Notes: a model not told the origin generated them from the sequence alone. Counted from the first letter of the stretch, positions 10,922 to 21,081 are shown. The stretch is DNA of 64,000 bases from Lederbergia panacisoli (GCF_024626525.1 NZ_JANJGU010000010.1:1-64000), one strand, 5' to 3'. A program made the numbers and translations.

Positions 10922-12040
10922 TCACTTCACTCTTTCCATCACACCGCTCCGCACATTGAAGGTTGTTGCTTCCCTTAAGGTTTGATGGTCAATTCCATCA
11001 ATCGTTGTCGTCGTGACAAACGTCTGGATTTTTCCTTTAATCGTATTTAATAAATGAGACTGGCGATAATCATCAAGTTCAGATAAAACATCGTCCAGCA
11101 GCAAAATCGGATATTCATTAATTTCTGAATAAATCAAATCTATTTCAGCCAATTTAACAGATAAGGCCGTTGTTCGTTGTTGTCCTTGGGAGCCGAACGT
11201 CTGCACATCCCTGCCATTGACATAAAAAACAATCTCGTCACGATGGGGTCCAATCAAACTGACTCCACGATCAATTTCTCTTTGCATGAGTGTATCAACT
11301 TTCTCTGCAAATACTGTTACCATTTTGGACCAATCCGTGTCTTCCGATACCTCAATGGATGGCTTATATTGGATAGAAAGTGTTTCTAAACCGCGAGAAA
11401 TCCCTGAATGGATTGGTTTTGCCCACTTCTCCAACATTTGGATGAACTCAAATCTCTTTTTTATGACTCTAACCGCCACTTCGATATATTGTTCGGTTAG
11501 AACTTGAAGGAACGTAATATCACTTTGCTTTTTGATTTGCAGCTGTTTCAAATAGTTATTTCGTTGCTGCAATATTTTTTGAAATTGACTCATATCGTAT
11601 AAATACACGGGAGATACTTGGCCAATCTCCATATCAATAAAACGACGCCTTACTTGAGGGCTCCCTTTTACAAGATGGAGATCTTCAGGCGCAAACATAA
11701 CGACATTCATATTTCCTACATAACGGCTTAATTTTTGTTGTTCAATATGATTAAATTTTGCTTTTTTACCTTTTTTCGAAATAATAAGCTCCAACGGCAC
11801 AGAACCATTTATTTTTTGCAGCCTTCCCTTTATTTTAGCATAATCTGTGTCCCAACGTATTAAATCTTTATCATTGGACGTTCTATGTGATTTTGCCATG
11901 GCTAATACGAATATCGATTCCATGACATTTGTTTTCCCTTGGGCATTTTCGCCTAAAATGACGTTAACATTATTTTCAAAGGTAACAGTCAGATCATGAT
12001 AATTCCGATAATCTTTCAACTCCAGCTCTTCAATATACAT
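10922..12040 (-). CDS. recF: DNA replication and repair protein RecF
   Basis: 372 aa, SMC-like ATPase. Walker [14 protein letters not shown] near residues 31-43, ABC-type signature QGQQRT followed by Walker [12 protein letters not shown] near the C-terminus. RecF loads RecA at gaps with RecO and RecR. It follows yaaA by 14 bp and precedes remB by 9 bp in the conserved oriC-side operon. Confidence 0.98.
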   Translation of the reverse strand: MYIEELELKDYRNYHDLTVTFENNVNVILGENAQGKTNVMESIFVLAMAKSHRTSNDKDLIRWDTDYAKIKGRLQKINGSVPLELIISKKGKKAKFNHIEQQKLSRYVGNMNVVMFAPEDLHLVKGSPQVRRRFIDMEIGQVSPVYLYDMSQFQKILQQRNNYLKQLQIKKQSDITFLQVLTEQYIEVAVRVIKKRFEFIQMLEKWAKPIHSGISRGLETLSIQYKPSIEVSEDTDWSKMVTVFAEKVDTLMQREIDRGVSLIGPHRDEIVFYVNGRDVQTFGSQGQQRTTALSVKLAEIDLIYSEINEYPILLLDDVLSELDDYRQSHLLNTIKGKIQTFVTTTTIDGIDHQTLREATTFNVRSGVMERVK

Positions 12041-12054
12041 GAAGTCAACATCCT

Positions 12055-12267
12055 TTAGCGGACAATGAAGGTGCCGATCCCTTTTATGTCAATTTTATCA
12101 TTTGTTTTTAGTTTTCGGCCTCTTCGTTGGTCCTGCTCGCCATTAATAAACACCTCGTGTTCGCTTAAAAACCACTTTGCCATTCCTCCGGAAGAAATGA
12201 CGTCAGCAAGTTTTAAAAACTGACCGAGTGTGATTGTATCCGTATCTATTTTAATTTCTTTATCCAT
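12055..12267 (-). CDS. yaaA: S4-domain RNA-binding protein YaaA
   Basis: 70 aa, a stand-alone S4 fold: the [23 protein letters not shown] start and [11 protein letters not shown] segment are typical of YaaA/YbcJ-like proteins encoded between dnaN and recF in Bacilli. It probably acts in 50S subunit assembly. Here it is separated from dnaN by 389 bp containing a repeat element, so it likely depends on its own promoter at 12302-12330. Confidence 0.93.
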   Translation of the reverse strand: MDKEIKIDTDTITLGQFLKLADVISSGGMAKWFLSEHEVFINGEQDQRRGRKLKTNDKIDIKGIGTFIVR

Positions 12268-12301
12268 GCTCTCACTCTTTTCATGAATAGTCTCTTGCTT
12301 T

Positions 12302-12330
12302 ATTTTACTAAAGATTGAGGCCCATTACAA
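12302..12330 (-). promoter_or_regulatory. Candidate promoter for yaaA-recF
   Basis: Minus strand -35 TTGTAA (12330-12325), 17-bp spacer, -10 TAAAAT (12307-12302), 35 bp before the yaaA start. A terminator-like hairpin lies upstream, which would make a local promoter useful. Confidence 0.45.
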
Positions 12331-12370
12331 AAAATTGAAGAAATCTTTGAAAACAAAGGTTCCTAGTCTA

Positions 12371-12410
12371 AAAAATTTAAAAATCCCGCCGATTCTTTGG
12401 CAGGATTTTC
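12371..12410 (-). terminator. Terminator-like hairpin between dnaN and yaaA
   Basis: Minus strand AAAATCCTGCC ... GGCGGGATTTTT, an imperfect stem followed by a T-rich run (complement of 12371-12383). It would stop or attenuate transcription coming from dnaN. Confidence 0.65.
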
Positions 12411-12420
12411 TAACTTGTCC

Positions 12421-12608
12421 GTTGATTTGCGCTCCAGACGCTTCGCTTTCCGCGGGCGGTACTGGGAGCCTCCTCGGCGCGAGCACCTGTGGGGTCTTCC
12501 CTGTTCCGTATTCCCGCGACGGATACGATGTCCTAGTGTCGGCGTTGGCCACAGGACGTGGCCGTCTTTAGCTGACCAGGAGTCTACGCGCCTTCCGCTC
12601 CAATCAAC
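12421..12608. repeat. GC-rich dispersed intergenic repeat (Bacillaceae type)
   Basis: A roughly 188-bp GC-rich block starts with GTTGATT (12421-12427) and ends with the complement AATCAAC (12602-12608). Internal phrases such as GCTTTCCGCGGGCGG, GAGCCTCCTCGG and GCGCCTTCCGCTCC resemble a non-coding repeat I recall as common in Bacillaceae genomes. It contrasts in composition with the AT-rich flanks. No protein is supported: overlapping ORFs on both strands are composition artefacts. It carries a nested hairpin (12538-12576). Confidence 0.75.
12538..12576. repeat. Nested hairpin element, copy 2 (inside GC-rich repeat)
   Basis: Outer arms GTCGGC (12538-12543) and GCTGAC (12571-12576) pair throughout with one G-T wobble. 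Inner stem GGCCAC-AGGAC-GTGGCC (12547-12563). Spacers are GTT on the left and GTCTTTA on the right, as in the other copies. Confidence 0.75.
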
Positions 12609-12656
12609 TCCGTGCATTAACTTATTTAATATTTTTTTTAACTTAGTTTTTCTTAA

Positions 12657-13793
12657 TTAAAATGTTCTCACTGGTAAAATCAATTGCAAGATTGATTCAT
12701 CATCAACTGACTTTATAATAAATGGTCTCATCGCTCCGGTGAAGTGGATGATGATGTCTGTACCTTCTAAAGCTTTTAGGGCGTCCATCATATATTTGGC
12801 GCTGAAAGAGATTTTTAGCTCTTCTCCGCTAATGGATTCGCTTTGGATTTGTTCGACAACATTTCCGATTTCAGGAGTAGTCGAAGAAATTTCAATCGCT
12901 TTTTCTTCCAACGTGACTAGTTTTACAACATTATTTCGTTCACCTCGAGCAAGAAGCGATGCACGGTCGATGGCGTGAAGGAAGTCCTTTGCTTGAAGCA
13001 CGAGTTCTGTTTTGCTTTCCGTCGGAATCAGTCTGGATGTATCAGGATAATTCCCTTCTAGACGGCGAGAAAAGAATAAAAGATTTTTTGATTTAAAAAG
13101 AAATTGGTTTTCCGTCATGACAATTTCCACAGGATTGTTCGTGTCATCTAAAATTTTGCTTAGTTCAACTAAACTTTTCCCCGGAATTACGGCATTATAA
13201 TTTTCCGATGGATCCATATCGATCGGAGCAGTACGCATTGCCAGCCTATGACTATCTGTTGCCGTACAAGTTAATTTTCCACTTTCAATTTGCCAGTTTA
13301 CACCTGTCAAGATAGGGCGTGTTTCTGAGGTGGACACTGCAAAAACCGTCTGTCTAATGATTGATTTTAATAAATCTGTTGGAATTGAAAAAACTTTGTC
13401 CTCAGATATTTGCGGAAGATGCGGGTATTCATCAGCATCCAATCCATTTAGATTAAATTCCGCTTTACCAGATCTAATAATCGTTTGATGATGGTTTTGT
13501 ACCTCAAATTCAACAAAATCCATTGGCAGCTTTCGGACGATTTCACCAAAGAATTTAGCGTTTAAAACAATTGCACCCGTTTCTTTTATTTCTACAATTT
13601 CATCTCCGTCTTCCTCTTTCGGGATAAAGGATTCAATAGAAATATCAGAGTCACTACCTGTTAACGTAATTCCTTGATTGGAAGCAACAATTTTAATTCC
13701 TGTTAATATTGGGATTGTTGTTCTTGATGATACGGCCTTCATTACATCTTGAACACTATCGATAAGTCGATTGCGCTGAATGATAAACTTCAT
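12657..13793 (-). CDS. dnaN: DNA polymerase III beta subunit (sliding clamp)
   Basis: 378 aa, usual length. Starts MKFIIQRNRLIDSVQDVMKA and ends ILPVRTF, both typical of Bacillus DnaN; three topologically similar clamp domains span the protein. It tethers the replicative polymerase to DNA. GGGGGAA lies just before the ATG. It is the gene after dnaA, separated by the DnaA-box and unwinding segment of oriC. Confidence 0.99.
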   Translation of the reverse strand: MKFIIQRNRLIDSVQDVMKAVSSRTTIPILTGIKIVASNQGITLTGSDSDISIESFIPKEEDGDEIVEIKETGAIVLNAKFFGEIVRKLPMDFVEFEVQNHHQTIIRSGKAEFNLNGLDADEYPHLPQISEDKVFSIPTDLLKSIIRQTVFAVSTSETRPILTGVNWQIESGKLTCTATDSHRLAMRTAPIDMDPSENYNAVIPGKSLVELSKILDDTNNPVEIVMTENQFLFKSKNLLFFSRRLEGNYPDTSRLIPTESKTELVLQAKDFLHAIDRASLLARGERNNVVKLVTLEEKAIEISSTTPEIGNVVEQIQSESISGEELKISFSAKYMMDALKALEGTDIIIHFTGAMRPFIIKSVDDESILQLILPVRTF

Positions 13794-13799
13794 GCTTAT

Positions 13800-13971
13800 T
13801 CCCCCATTTCCTTAAATTGAAATCAACTAGTTATATTATTATTTTTTAAGAATAAAATCGTAGTAATAGTAATAGGGCCTGTGAATATGTGGATAACCCT
13901 GTGCATGACTTGAAATGACAAATTATTCACATGTGGATATACTGTGCATGAAGGTGTTCTAGTTATACACA
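13800..13971. other. oriC: oriC right arm: DnaA boxes, DnaA-trios and unwinding element
   Basis: In the dnaA-dnaN gap, reading with dnaA: DnaA-box-like sites TTATACACA (13963-13971, plus strand), a TTATTCACA (13923-13931) abutting TGTGGATAT (13932-13940), and a perfect TGTGGATAA (13888-13896); then a short GC patch (GGGCC), then TAG-type trinucleotides (13861-13875, TAGTAATAGTAATAG), then an AT-rich stretch (about 13800-13858). That order, boxes then GC patch then trios then AT-rich DNA, matches the basal unwinding system described for B. subtilis oriC. Confidence 0.88.
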
Positions 13972-13980
13972 GAATCCCCA

Positions 13981-15324
13981 TTAGAAGTTTTTAAGGGAAG
14001 TACGAATTTCTTCTAACTTATCTTGGAATTCCTGATCATTTTCCAATAGCTTTGAGATTTTTTCATGGGCATGAATAACCGTTGTATGATCTCGTCCGCC
14101 AAATTCTTCGCCTATTTTAGGAAGCGAAAAGTCAGTCATCTCGCGTGATAAAAACATAGCAATTTGCCGAGGGAACGCAATCGATTTTGTCCGCTTTTTC
14201 GCTTTGAAATCATCTAGCTTCACATTATATTCAGCACCAACCGCTTTTTGAATATCGAGAATCGTAACGACCTTTGGTTTTGAACTTGGAATGATGCTTT
14301 TCAATGCTTCTGCAGCAAGATCAGCATTAATATCTTTATTAATGAGAGAGGAATAAGCTACTACTCGAATGAGAGCACCCTCTAATTCCCTTATATTCGA
14401 ATCAATTTGATTAGCAATATAAAGCATGACCTCATTAGAAATATCTAGTCCATCCGCCTTCGCTTTTTTACGTAAAATGGCGATGCGCGTTTCTAAATCT
14501 GGAGGTGTAATGTCTGTTATGAGTCCCCATTCGAATCGTGATCTTAAACGGTCTTCGAGTGTGGGAATTTCTTTTGGGGGACGGTCACTAGCAATAATGA
14601 TTTGCTTACTTTCTTCATGAAGAGTATTAAAAGTATGGAAAAATTCCTCTTGTGTCGATTCTTTTCCAGCTAGAAATTGAATATCATCAATTAATAACAC
14701 ATCGACGCTGCGGTATTTATTTCGAAAATCCTCCGCTTTATTATCCCGAATCGAATTGATAAATTCATTAGTGAATTTTTCAGACGATAAATAAACGACT
14801 TTCGCCGTCGGATTATGTTCAAGCACATAGTGGCCAATCGCGTGCATTAAATGGGTTTTCCCCATCCCTACTCCTCCATAAATAAAAAGAGGATTATATG
14901 CATTTGCCGGGGCTTCTGCTACAGCTAAAGAGGCAGCATGGGCGAATCGATTTCCGGATCCAATAACGAACGTATCAAACGTGTATTTTGAATTTAACAT
15001 GTTTTGAAATAGTTCTACTGGGTCGTCCTTCTTTTTGGGTTTATTGTTCGCAACTTCCTTCTTTTCTTCCTCTTGATCAGGTGGAATAATAAATTTTACA
15101 TTTAATTCCTCGCCGATAATTTCATATAAAAGTCCAGATATCAATTGAGAATATTGGCCCTCAAGCCACTCTCTAGCAAAGGCATTAGGGGCACTTACGG
15201 TAATCGTATCACCTTTAAGAGAATAAGCTTCCGTGGACCTAAGCCAAGTATCGAAACTAGGCTTACTGACCTTTTTTTTAATATTCATCAGGACCTGGGC
15301 CCAAAGATCAGTTAAGTTTTCCAA
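13981..15324 (-). CDS. dnaA: Chromosomal replication initiator DnaA
   Basis: 447 aa, TTG start after GGGAGG. Domain I (about 1-85), short linker, AAA+ domain III with Walker [16 protein letters not shown] and Walker [12 protein letters not shown], and C-terminal DnaA-box-binding domain IV with the signature [15 protein letters not shown]. It binds the DnaA boxes on both sides of its own gene, melts the unwinding element and recruits helicase loading. Boxes upstream imply autoregulation. Confidence 0.99.
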   Translation of the reverse strand: MENLTDLWAQVLMNIKKKVSKPSFDTWLRSTEAYSLKGDTITVSAPNAFAREWLEGQYSQLISGLLYEIIGEELNVKFIIPPDQEEEKKEVANNKPKKKDDPVELFQNMLNSKYTFDTFVIGSGNRFAHAASLAVAEAPANAYNPLFIYGGVGMGKTHLMHAIGHYVLEHNPTAKVVYLSSEKFTNEFINSIRDNKAEDFRNKYRSVDVLLIDDIQFLAGKESTQEEFFHTFNTLHEESKQIIIASDRPPKEIPTLEDRLRSRFEWGLITDITPPDLETRIAILRKKAKADGLDISNEVMLYIANQIDSNIRELEGALIRVVAYSSLINKDINADLAAEALKSIIPSSKPKVVTILDIQKAVGAEYNVKLDDFKAKKRTKSIAFPRQIAMFLSREMTDFSLPKIGEEFGGRDHTTVIHAHEKISKLLENDQEFQDKLEEIRTSLKNF

Positions 15325-15742
15325 AGTTTTACCTCCCTTGCAATTAAATCACAGCTGTTATATAACTGTTTCACCTTTTTCCATCCGAATTTTATAATTA
15401 TACAACTCTATGAATGTGGAAAACTATATAATAAGGTAGAAAAGCAGATTTCGACATCATCCACCGATTGTGGACAAGTTTATCCAAACCCACTGAATAG
15501 TTTATCCACACGTTATTCACAATCTGTGGATAATGGTTTTTCCAATAAATATTATTCAGAATGAAAACACCATAATCATATCAAATAAATGCACGGTTAG
15601 CAATGCATTAACGAAATTATCCACAAGACTAATATGCTATGGAAAAAAATTACCCACAGCCTCTTAATTTGTGAAAAACTTGTCGATATGTGTTGTGGAT
15701 AATAAAAATCGCCAAAAAGTTATTCACAATTGGAAATGCGGA

Positions 15743-15897
15743 AGCGCCTGCCCATCGACGTACAAACTTCAGTTCCTTCGACTGAGATAAAGGAAACACG
15801 GCGAGGAACGAGCAAGTGAAATTGGCATTTCAAATTTCACCTGATGTTGACTTATCGCAAAAGAGAAGGACAAGAAGTTTGCTAGTCGATAGGCGCT
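15743..15897. repeat. Modular dispersed repeat, copy 1
   Basis: Begins AGCGCCTGCCCATCGAC and ends GTCGATAGGCGCT, which are complementary, so the whole unit can fold on itself. Shared internal blocks are GACGTACAAACTTCAG, GACTGAGATAAAGGAAACAC and GAAGTTTGCTAGTCGATAGG. An internal hairpin GTGAAATT ... AAATTTCAC is present. Related copies are at 22662, 24756, 24906 and 32983. Confidence 0.85.
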
Positions 15898-15965
15898 GCA
15901 GCTGGACAACGAAAAGCGGAAGCGTCTGTTGTAGCTAGACAAGAAAAAATACCGATGGATTCTGA

Positions 15966-16213
<248 letters not shown>

Positions 16214-16214
<1 letters not shown>

Positions 16215-16245
16215 ACCACTGAACCGTCTCAGTGGTCTTTTTTTT
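16214..16245 (+). terminator. rpmH terminator
   Basis: GACCACTGA-ACCGTC-TCAGTGGTC, a 9-bp perfect stem followed by eight T, starting at the rpmH stop codon. Confidence 0.92.
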
Positions 16246-16307
16246 AGTCAATAGGCGCTGGAAAGTGATCAACGCAAGAAAAAAGAATCCATAATGCGGG
16301 TGAAAGT

Positions 16308-16658
16308 ATGAAGAAAGCGTTTAGGATCAAAAAGAATATTGATTTTCAAGAGGTTTTTAAGAAGGGGAAATCCGTTGCCAACAGGCAATTTGTTATATAT
16401 ATATTGAAAAAAGAGGAACAAGAACATTTTAGAATTGGCTTATCGGTTAGTAAAAAAATTGGAAATGCTGTAAAACGTAATCAAATAAAACGATACATAC
16501 GTCAAGCTTTTCACGAGTTTAAGGATCAAGTGGATAATGGAAAAGACTATGTCATCATTGCTAGAAAACCTACAGCTGAAATGGACTTCCATGAAATAAA
16601 AAAGAGTTTGGAACATGTTCTTAAAGTAGGTAAATCTTTTAAAAAAATGATTAGCTAA
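16308..16658 (+). CDS. rnpA: Ribonuclease P protein component
   Basis: 116 aa. The RNR signature is present as [13 protein letters not shown] near residues 56-68, within a basic protein of typical length. It is the protein cofactor of the RNase P ribozyme that matures tRNA 5' ends. It follows rpmH and precedes yidC, the conserved order. A vestige of the dispersed repeat end (AGTCAATAGGCGCTGG, 16246-16261) lies just before it. Confidence 0.98.
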   Translation: MKKAFRIKKNIDFQEVFKKGKSVANRQFVIYILKKEEQEHFRIGLSVSKKIGNAVKRNQIKRYIRQAFHEFKDQVDNGKDYVIIARKPTAEMDFHEIKKSLEHVLKVGKSFKKMIS

Positions 16659-16759
16659 AAATATACGTTTAAAACGAACTATGTTAGCAAAAAAATGTTA
16701 AAATAGCCGAAGAACCTATTCGTTTATGTGATTTTGAGAAAGCAGGGAGGATATCTAGC

Positions 16760-17545
16760 TTGAAGAAAAGAATATTATTGTTATCGGCATTGCTTTTGCT
16801 AGTGTTGGTAACAGCTGGCTGTTCAACAATTGATAATCCGAATTATGTTACAGCAGAAAGTACGGGATTTTGGAGTAAATATATTGTTTATCCACTTTCT
16901 TGGCTCATGACAACAGTTGCAGAATTTTTCGGTGGCAGCTATGGCCTATCGATTATTATCGTAACACTATTAATTCGTTTTGCGATTTTGCCGCTAATGA
17001 TCAAGCAAACGAAAAATTCAAAGGCGATGCAAGCAATCCAGCCGGAACTAGCAAAGTTAAAAGAGAAATATAGTTCAAAGGATGCAAAAACACAACAGCA
17101 GCTTCAACAAGAAACAATGCAGCTCTTTCAAAAGAATAATGTAAATCCACTTGCAGGTTGTTTTCCATTGCTTATCCAAATGCCAATCTTAATTGGTTTT
17201 TATCAGGCAATTATTAGAACAGAAGGAATTTCAACGGGTGGAGAATTTTTATGGTTTGATTTAGGTGCGCCGGATCCTTTTTATATTTTGCCAATCGTAG
17301 CGGGTCTTACTACCTTCCTACAGCAAAAGATTATGATGGCGGGAACTCCGCCAAATCCACAAATGCAAATGATGCTTTATATCATGCCGGCAATGATTTT
17401 AATTTTCGCTATTAATTTCCCGGCGGCATTAGCACTTTATTGGGTAGTCGGTAATATTTTTATGATTGTACAAACATATTTTATTAAACCACCAGTGATG
17501 CAACCAATGAAAGCAAAAGAAGGAGCGGGGGGAGCTAAAAAGTGA
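16760..17545 (+). CDS. spoIIIJ: Membrane insertase YidC/SpoIIIJ (Oxa1 family lipoprotein)
   Basis: 261 aa, TTG start after GGGAGG. Lipoprotein signal peptide with lipobox LVTAGC, Cys21 being the lipidated residue. Five membrane segments of the YidC/Oxa1 fold follow, including the conserved [17 protein letters not shown] segment whose Arg lies in the membrane groove, and [11 protein letters not shown]. It inserts membrane proteins with or without SecYEG, and in Bacillus this ori-proximal copy (SpoIIIJ) is required for late forespore gene activity. It overlaps jag by 4 bp, so the two are translationally coupled. Confidence 0.96.
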   Translation: MKKRILLLSALLLLVLVTAGCSTIDNPNYVTAESTGFWSKYIVYPLSWLMTTVAEFFGGSYGLSIIIVTLLIRFAILPLMIKQTKNSKAMQAIQPELAKLKEKYSSKDAKTQQQLQQETMQLFQKNNVNPLAGCFPLLIQMPILIGFYQAIIRTEGISTGGEFLWFDLGAPDPFYILPIVAGLTTFLQQKIMMAGTPPNPQMQMMLYIMPAMILIFAINFPAALALYWVVGNIFMIVQTYFIKPPVMQPMKAKEGAGGAKK

Positions 17546-18168
17546 GAGAAATCACTGCTACAGGACAAACTGTCGAAGAAGCAGTAGAATCAGCACTTGC
17601 TCAATTAAAAACAACGAGAGAACGCGCGGACATCCATATAGTTGATGAGGGGAAAAAAGGGCTGTTTGGACTGTTTGGTGCTAGGCAGGCTGTCGTTAGG
17701 GCGACAGTTAAGCCAGATGCCATCGAAACGGCAAAGGAATTTTTGCAATCAGTTTTGTCTAATATGGAAATCGTATCGGAAATTGACATTGTAAAAGAAG
17801 ATGAAAGAAACGTCATTTTCAATATTACTGGGGAAAAGATGGGGCTTCTCATTGGAAAAAGAGGACAAACCATTAACTCTCTTCAATATTTAACGCAGCT
17901 TGCTGCAAACCGCAATTCCAAACATTATATAACCGTTGTTTTGAATCCAGAAAATTACCGCGAACGCCGAAAAGAGACACTTATACAACTAGCCGGGAGA
18001 CTTGCTTCAAAGGCGCACCATCTTAAAAAGTCAGTCTCACTTGAACCGATGCCAAATTATGAAAGAAAAATCATTCATACCGCATTATCTGAAAATCACA
18101 AAGTTCAAACCGTTTCTGAAGGTGAAGAACCAAATCGCTACGTTGTGATACGACCTAGTGGAAAATAA
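17542..18168 (+). CDS. khpB: RNA-binding protein KhpB (Jag/EloR)
   Basis: 208 aa, GTG start overlapping the yidC stop. N-terminal Jag domain (about 1-52, with the [15 protein letters not shown] block), central KH domain ([17 protein letters not shown], about 98-114) and C-terminal R3H domain ([12 protein letters not shown] onward). The family binds RNA and influences cell elongation and division in Firmicutes; in B. subtilis it is the partner gene of SpoIIIJ. A terminator follows. Confidence 0.96.
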   Translation: MREITATGQTVEEAVESALAQLKTTRERADIHIVDEGKKGLFGLFGARQAVVRATVKPDAIETAKEFLQSVLSNMEIVSEIDIVKEDERNVIFNITGEKMGLLIGKRGQTINSLQYLTQLAANRNSKHYITVVLNPENYRERRKETLIQLAGRLASKAHHLKKSVSLEPMPNYERKIIHTALSENHKVQTVSEGEEPNRYVVIRPSGK

Positions 18169-18183
18169 AATTCACATGCACAG

Positions 18184-18224
18184 AAAAGCCGATTATTCTC
18201 TAGTAGAGATAGCCGGCTTTTTAT
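18184..18224 (+). terminator. Terminator after khpB
   Basis: AAAGCCG ... CCGGCTTT with an inner TCTCT/AGAGA stem, followed by TTTATTTTTT. It ends the rpmH-rnpA-yidC-khpB unit. Confidence 0.85.
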
Positions 18225-18351
18225 TTTTTGTCTTTATTTGAAACCTTTTAATGGTTTAATACGTCGCAAATAATGACGACTTAATTAAGTGTTTTTTAGT
18301 AATGTTATAGTGGTAAAATGATATTAAATAAAATAATCGGAAGTGGCAAAA

Positions 18352-20220
18352 ATGAAAAGCAATTTTATGACGATACATAAAGCAAAAGAAAGCAACGCTA
18401 TTTTTATTTATAGTGCAGCTGTATTTTTACTATGGCTAAAAATGTGCGCTTTATACATTTGGACCTTTCATATTAATATTCAATCGATTGGTCAAGGGTT
18501 TGTCCTTGCGGCAACATCACTCGGATCGGCCGCTTTTTTTCTTGGCTTTGGTTTTCTTTTTCGTAAATCGGCAAGAACGAAGGCCTTTTTTGTGATTGAT
18601 TTATTACTCACTGGCATATTGTTCGGAAATGTCCTTTATTATCGTTTTTATATTGATTTCATTACCGTACCGGTGTTGCTCCAGTTTCAAAATGTAGGAG
18701 GATTAAGTCAAAGCACCGTTGAACTCGTTAAGTACTATGATATTTGGATGTTCCTCGACTTATTTTTACTAATTTTTTTCATGAAGAAGAAGTATTCAGT
18801 AACGATCAATCTTCCGCTAAAGAAAAATTTTAAGAAACGTCATTTCCTAATTATCACGCTCGTTCCTTTACTATTCAGTATGATGCTAAATTCAGATTTC
18901 TGGAATAAATCATATGATAAAGAACTGATTGTTAAATCTCTTGGTCTATATTACTACCACGTATTTGATATTTTCCAATACTCAAAGACATCCGTTAATA
19001 GTGTTTTGGCGGATGAAAGCGAAGTAGGGGAAATCAGTCATTACCTGAAAACGAAGCATAAAAAGACAACGCCATCTGATTTTCACGGCATCGCTGAAGG
19101 AAAAAATGTAATCGTCATTTTTCTTGAATCTACCCAAGGTTTTGTCATTGATAAACACGTGAATAATCAGGAAGTGACGCCATTTTTAAATAAATTAAAG
19201 GATGAAAGCTTATATTTCCCAAATTTTTATCATCAAACAGCACAAGGAAAAACGTCAGATGCTGAGTTTATTGTTGATAATAGTTTGTATCCTCTCGCTG
19301 GTGGATCGGTGTTTGTCAGAAAGCCAAAAAATGACTTTATGGCGACTCCTGAAATTTTAAAGAAATACAATTATTATTCCGCATCCTTTCATGGGAATGA
19401 CGCGCAATTTTGGAATCGATTAACGATGTACGATTCTTTAGGGTATGACCGCTTTTTCTCAAAAGAAGATTATGATGTTAATGAGGATAATTCAATCAAT
19501 TATGGATTAAAGGATATTCCTTTTTTCGAACAATCGATGCCATATTTACTGTCATTGCCACAGCCTTTTTATGCAAAGTTTTTGACGTTGACGAACCATT
19601 TTCCATTTCTATTAGAGCCTGAAGATCAGTTCATTTCTGAATTGGAAACGGAACAAGGGGTCGTGAACCGATATTTTACGACGGTCCGATATGAGGATGA
19701 GGCGATTAAATCCTTTTTTGATCAAATAAAAGAGACGGATCTATATGAAAATTCCATCTTTGTCTTATTCGGGGATCATTATGGGATCTCAAAAAGCTAT
19801 AATGATGCATTAAGCGAAGTACTTGGGCACGAAATCACGGTAAAAGATCAAGTCGAATTGCAAAAGGTGCCTCTATTTATCCATATTCCGGGCATCGAGG
19901 GCGAAGTGATTGACACAGTTGGCGGGCAAATTGATTTAAGAGCAACGATTTTTGATTTATTAGGAGTAAAGGATCAACATCAGGCATTTTCTTTCGGAAC
20001 AAGTTTATTATCAAAAGAAAGTGACCGTCTCGTTGTGTTCAGGGATGGCACCTTTACTACGGATCAATATATATATACAGAGGGAACCTGTTACAGCAAA
20101 GAATTAGATAAAAAAGTAAAAAGGAATAAATGCTCACCTTATTTTACACAAGTTCAAAATGAACTAAATTACTCTGACAAAATTATATATGGAGATTTAT
20201 TTCGGTTTTTTAAAAAATAA
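18352..20220 (+). CDS. LtaS-family lipoteichoic acid synthase / phosphoglycerol transferase
   Basis: 622 aa from ATG 18352 with GGAAG upstream (an in-frame GTG at 18343 overlaps that site). Five N-terminal membrane helices (about residues 15-175) precede an extracellular sulfatase-fold domain. Catalytic threonine lies in the GKTSDAEF motif, and metal ligands are suggested by VIFLEST and FGDHYG. LtaS enzymes polymerise glycerol-phosphate from phosphatidylglycerol onto the lipoteichoic acid anchor; Bacillus has several paralogues (LtaS, YfnI, YqgS, YvgJ), and which one this represents cannot be told here. It is not a usual resident of the jag-mnmE interval in B. subtilis. The isomerase gene follows after 16 bp. 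Confidence 0.9.
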   Translation: MKSNFMTIHKAKESNAIFIYSAAVFLLWLKMCALYIWTFHINIQSIGQGFVLAATSLGSAAFFLGFGFLFRKSARTKAFFVIDLLLTGILFGNVLYYRFYIDFITVPVLLQFQNVGGLSQSTVELVKYYDIWMFLDLFLLIFFMKKKYSVTINLPLKKNFKKRHFLIITLVPLLFSMMLNSDFWNKSYDKELIVKSLGLYYYHVFDIFQYSKTSVNSVLADESEVGEISHYLKTKHKKTTPSDFHGIAEGKNVIVIFLESTQGFVIDKHVNNQEVTPFLNKLKDESLYFPNFYHQTAQGKTSDAEFIVDNSLYPLAGGSVFVRKPKNDFMATPEILKKYNYYSASFHGNDAQFWNRLTMYDSLGYDRFFSKEDYDVNEDNSINYGLKDIPFFEQSMPYLLSLPQPFYAKFLTLTNHFPFLLEPEDQFISELETEQGVVNRYFTTVRYEDEAIKSFFDQIKETDLYENSIFVLFGDHYGISKSYNDALSEVLGHEITVKDQVELQKVPLFIHIPGIEGEVIDTVGGQIDLRATIFDLLGVKDQHQAFSFGTSLLSKESDRLVVFRDGTFTTDQYIYTEGTCYSKELDKKVKRNKCSPYFTQVQNELNYSDKIIYGDLFRFFKK

Positions 20221-20236
20221 TAAAGGAAGTGGACGA

Positions 20237-21013
20237 ATGAAATTCGGTTGCTGTTTAGGGATTGATAGCGCAAAGATTGCATATGAAGCTGGGTTTGATT
20301 TCATAGAATGTACAGTTGTCTCACTTATACCGGAAAAAACGGACCGAGAATTCGCGAAGGTTTTTAAACAATTTCAAGACAGTCCACTTCCTGTTGAAGC
20401 ATGCAATGTTTTTCTCCCAGGAGATTTGAAAATTGTAGGCGAAACGGTTGATCACGATCGCATCAAGCGTTATATCGAAATAGCATTACAAAGGGTGCAT
20501 CAAGTAGGAGCGAAAATAATTGTATTTGGAAGTGGAAGAGCTCGCTCGATTCCAGATGGATTTTCTCGTGAACGAGCTGAAGAGCAAATTCTTCAATTTT
20601 TAAGATTAGCAGCGGATTATGCAGATCCACCAGGAATCACGATTGTTATTGAGCCATTAAATAAAAAAGAAAGCAATATCATTAATAGTGTTTTAGAAGC
20701 AGAGGAATTCGCTAAGAAAGTAAACCACAAGAGCATCCAAGTGTTAGCAGATTTCTATCATATGGATGAAGAAAGTGAACCATTAGAGGACATTGTGAAG
20801 GCTAAAGAGTTTGTAAAGCATATCCATTTAGCAGATACAGGGCGTTTTGCTCCGGGAACAGGCCATTATCCGTACGATCATTTTGTGGACTGCTTACAAC
20901 GAGCCCATTACAGTGGGCGCATTTCAATAGAATGCCAATGGAAAGATTTAAATAAAGAACTAGCAAATTCGAGGGAATTTTTAAAAGAAACATTTGAGAT
21001 GAAAAGAGTATAA
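20237..21013 (+). CDS. Sugar phosphate isomerase/epimerase-like TIM-barrel protein
   Basis: 258 aa, xylose-isomerase-like TIM barrel (AP endonuclease 2 superfamily). Likely metal ligands lie in order in IEPLNKKESN (Glu), LADFYHM (Asp), HIHLADTGR (His) and ISIECQW (Glu), the E-D-H-E set of ketose 3-epimerases and hydroxypyruvate-isomerase relatives. Start ATG 20237 has AAAGGAAGTGG upstream; the longer frame overlaps the previous gene. It is probably co-transcribed with the LtaS-family gene. Substrate unknown; a sugar or sugar acid is likely. Confidence 0.82.
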   Translation: MKFGCCLGIDSAKIAYEAGFDFIECTVVSLIPEKTDREFAKVFKQFQDSPLPVEACNVFLPGDLKIVGETVDHDRIKRYIEIALQRVHQVGAKIIVFGSGRARSIPDGFSRERAEEQILQFLRLAADYADPPGITIVIEPLNKKESNIINSVLEAEEFAKKVNHKSIQVLADFYHMDEESEPLEDIVKAKEFVKHIHLADTGRFAPGTGHYPYDHFVDCLQRAHYSGRISIECQWKDLNKELANSREFLKETFEMKRV

Positions 21014-21018
21014 AGTAA

Positions 21019-21055
21019 ACAAATCCGAATCGAAATCATTGATTCGGGTTTTTTT
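21019..21055 (+). terminator. Terminator after the isomerase gene
   Basis: AATCCGAATC ... GATTCGGGTT, a near-perfect stem followed by seven T. Confidence 0.88.
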
Positions 21056-21081
21056 ATGCGATCAAAAATGACGAGTTATTG

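Noticed and set aside
12325-12660. Several overlapping ORFs of 75-87 aa on both strands in the dnaN-yaaA gap
   Set aside because: They come from the GC-rich repeat, where stop codons are rare in many frames; none has a ribosome-binding site or recognisable motif.
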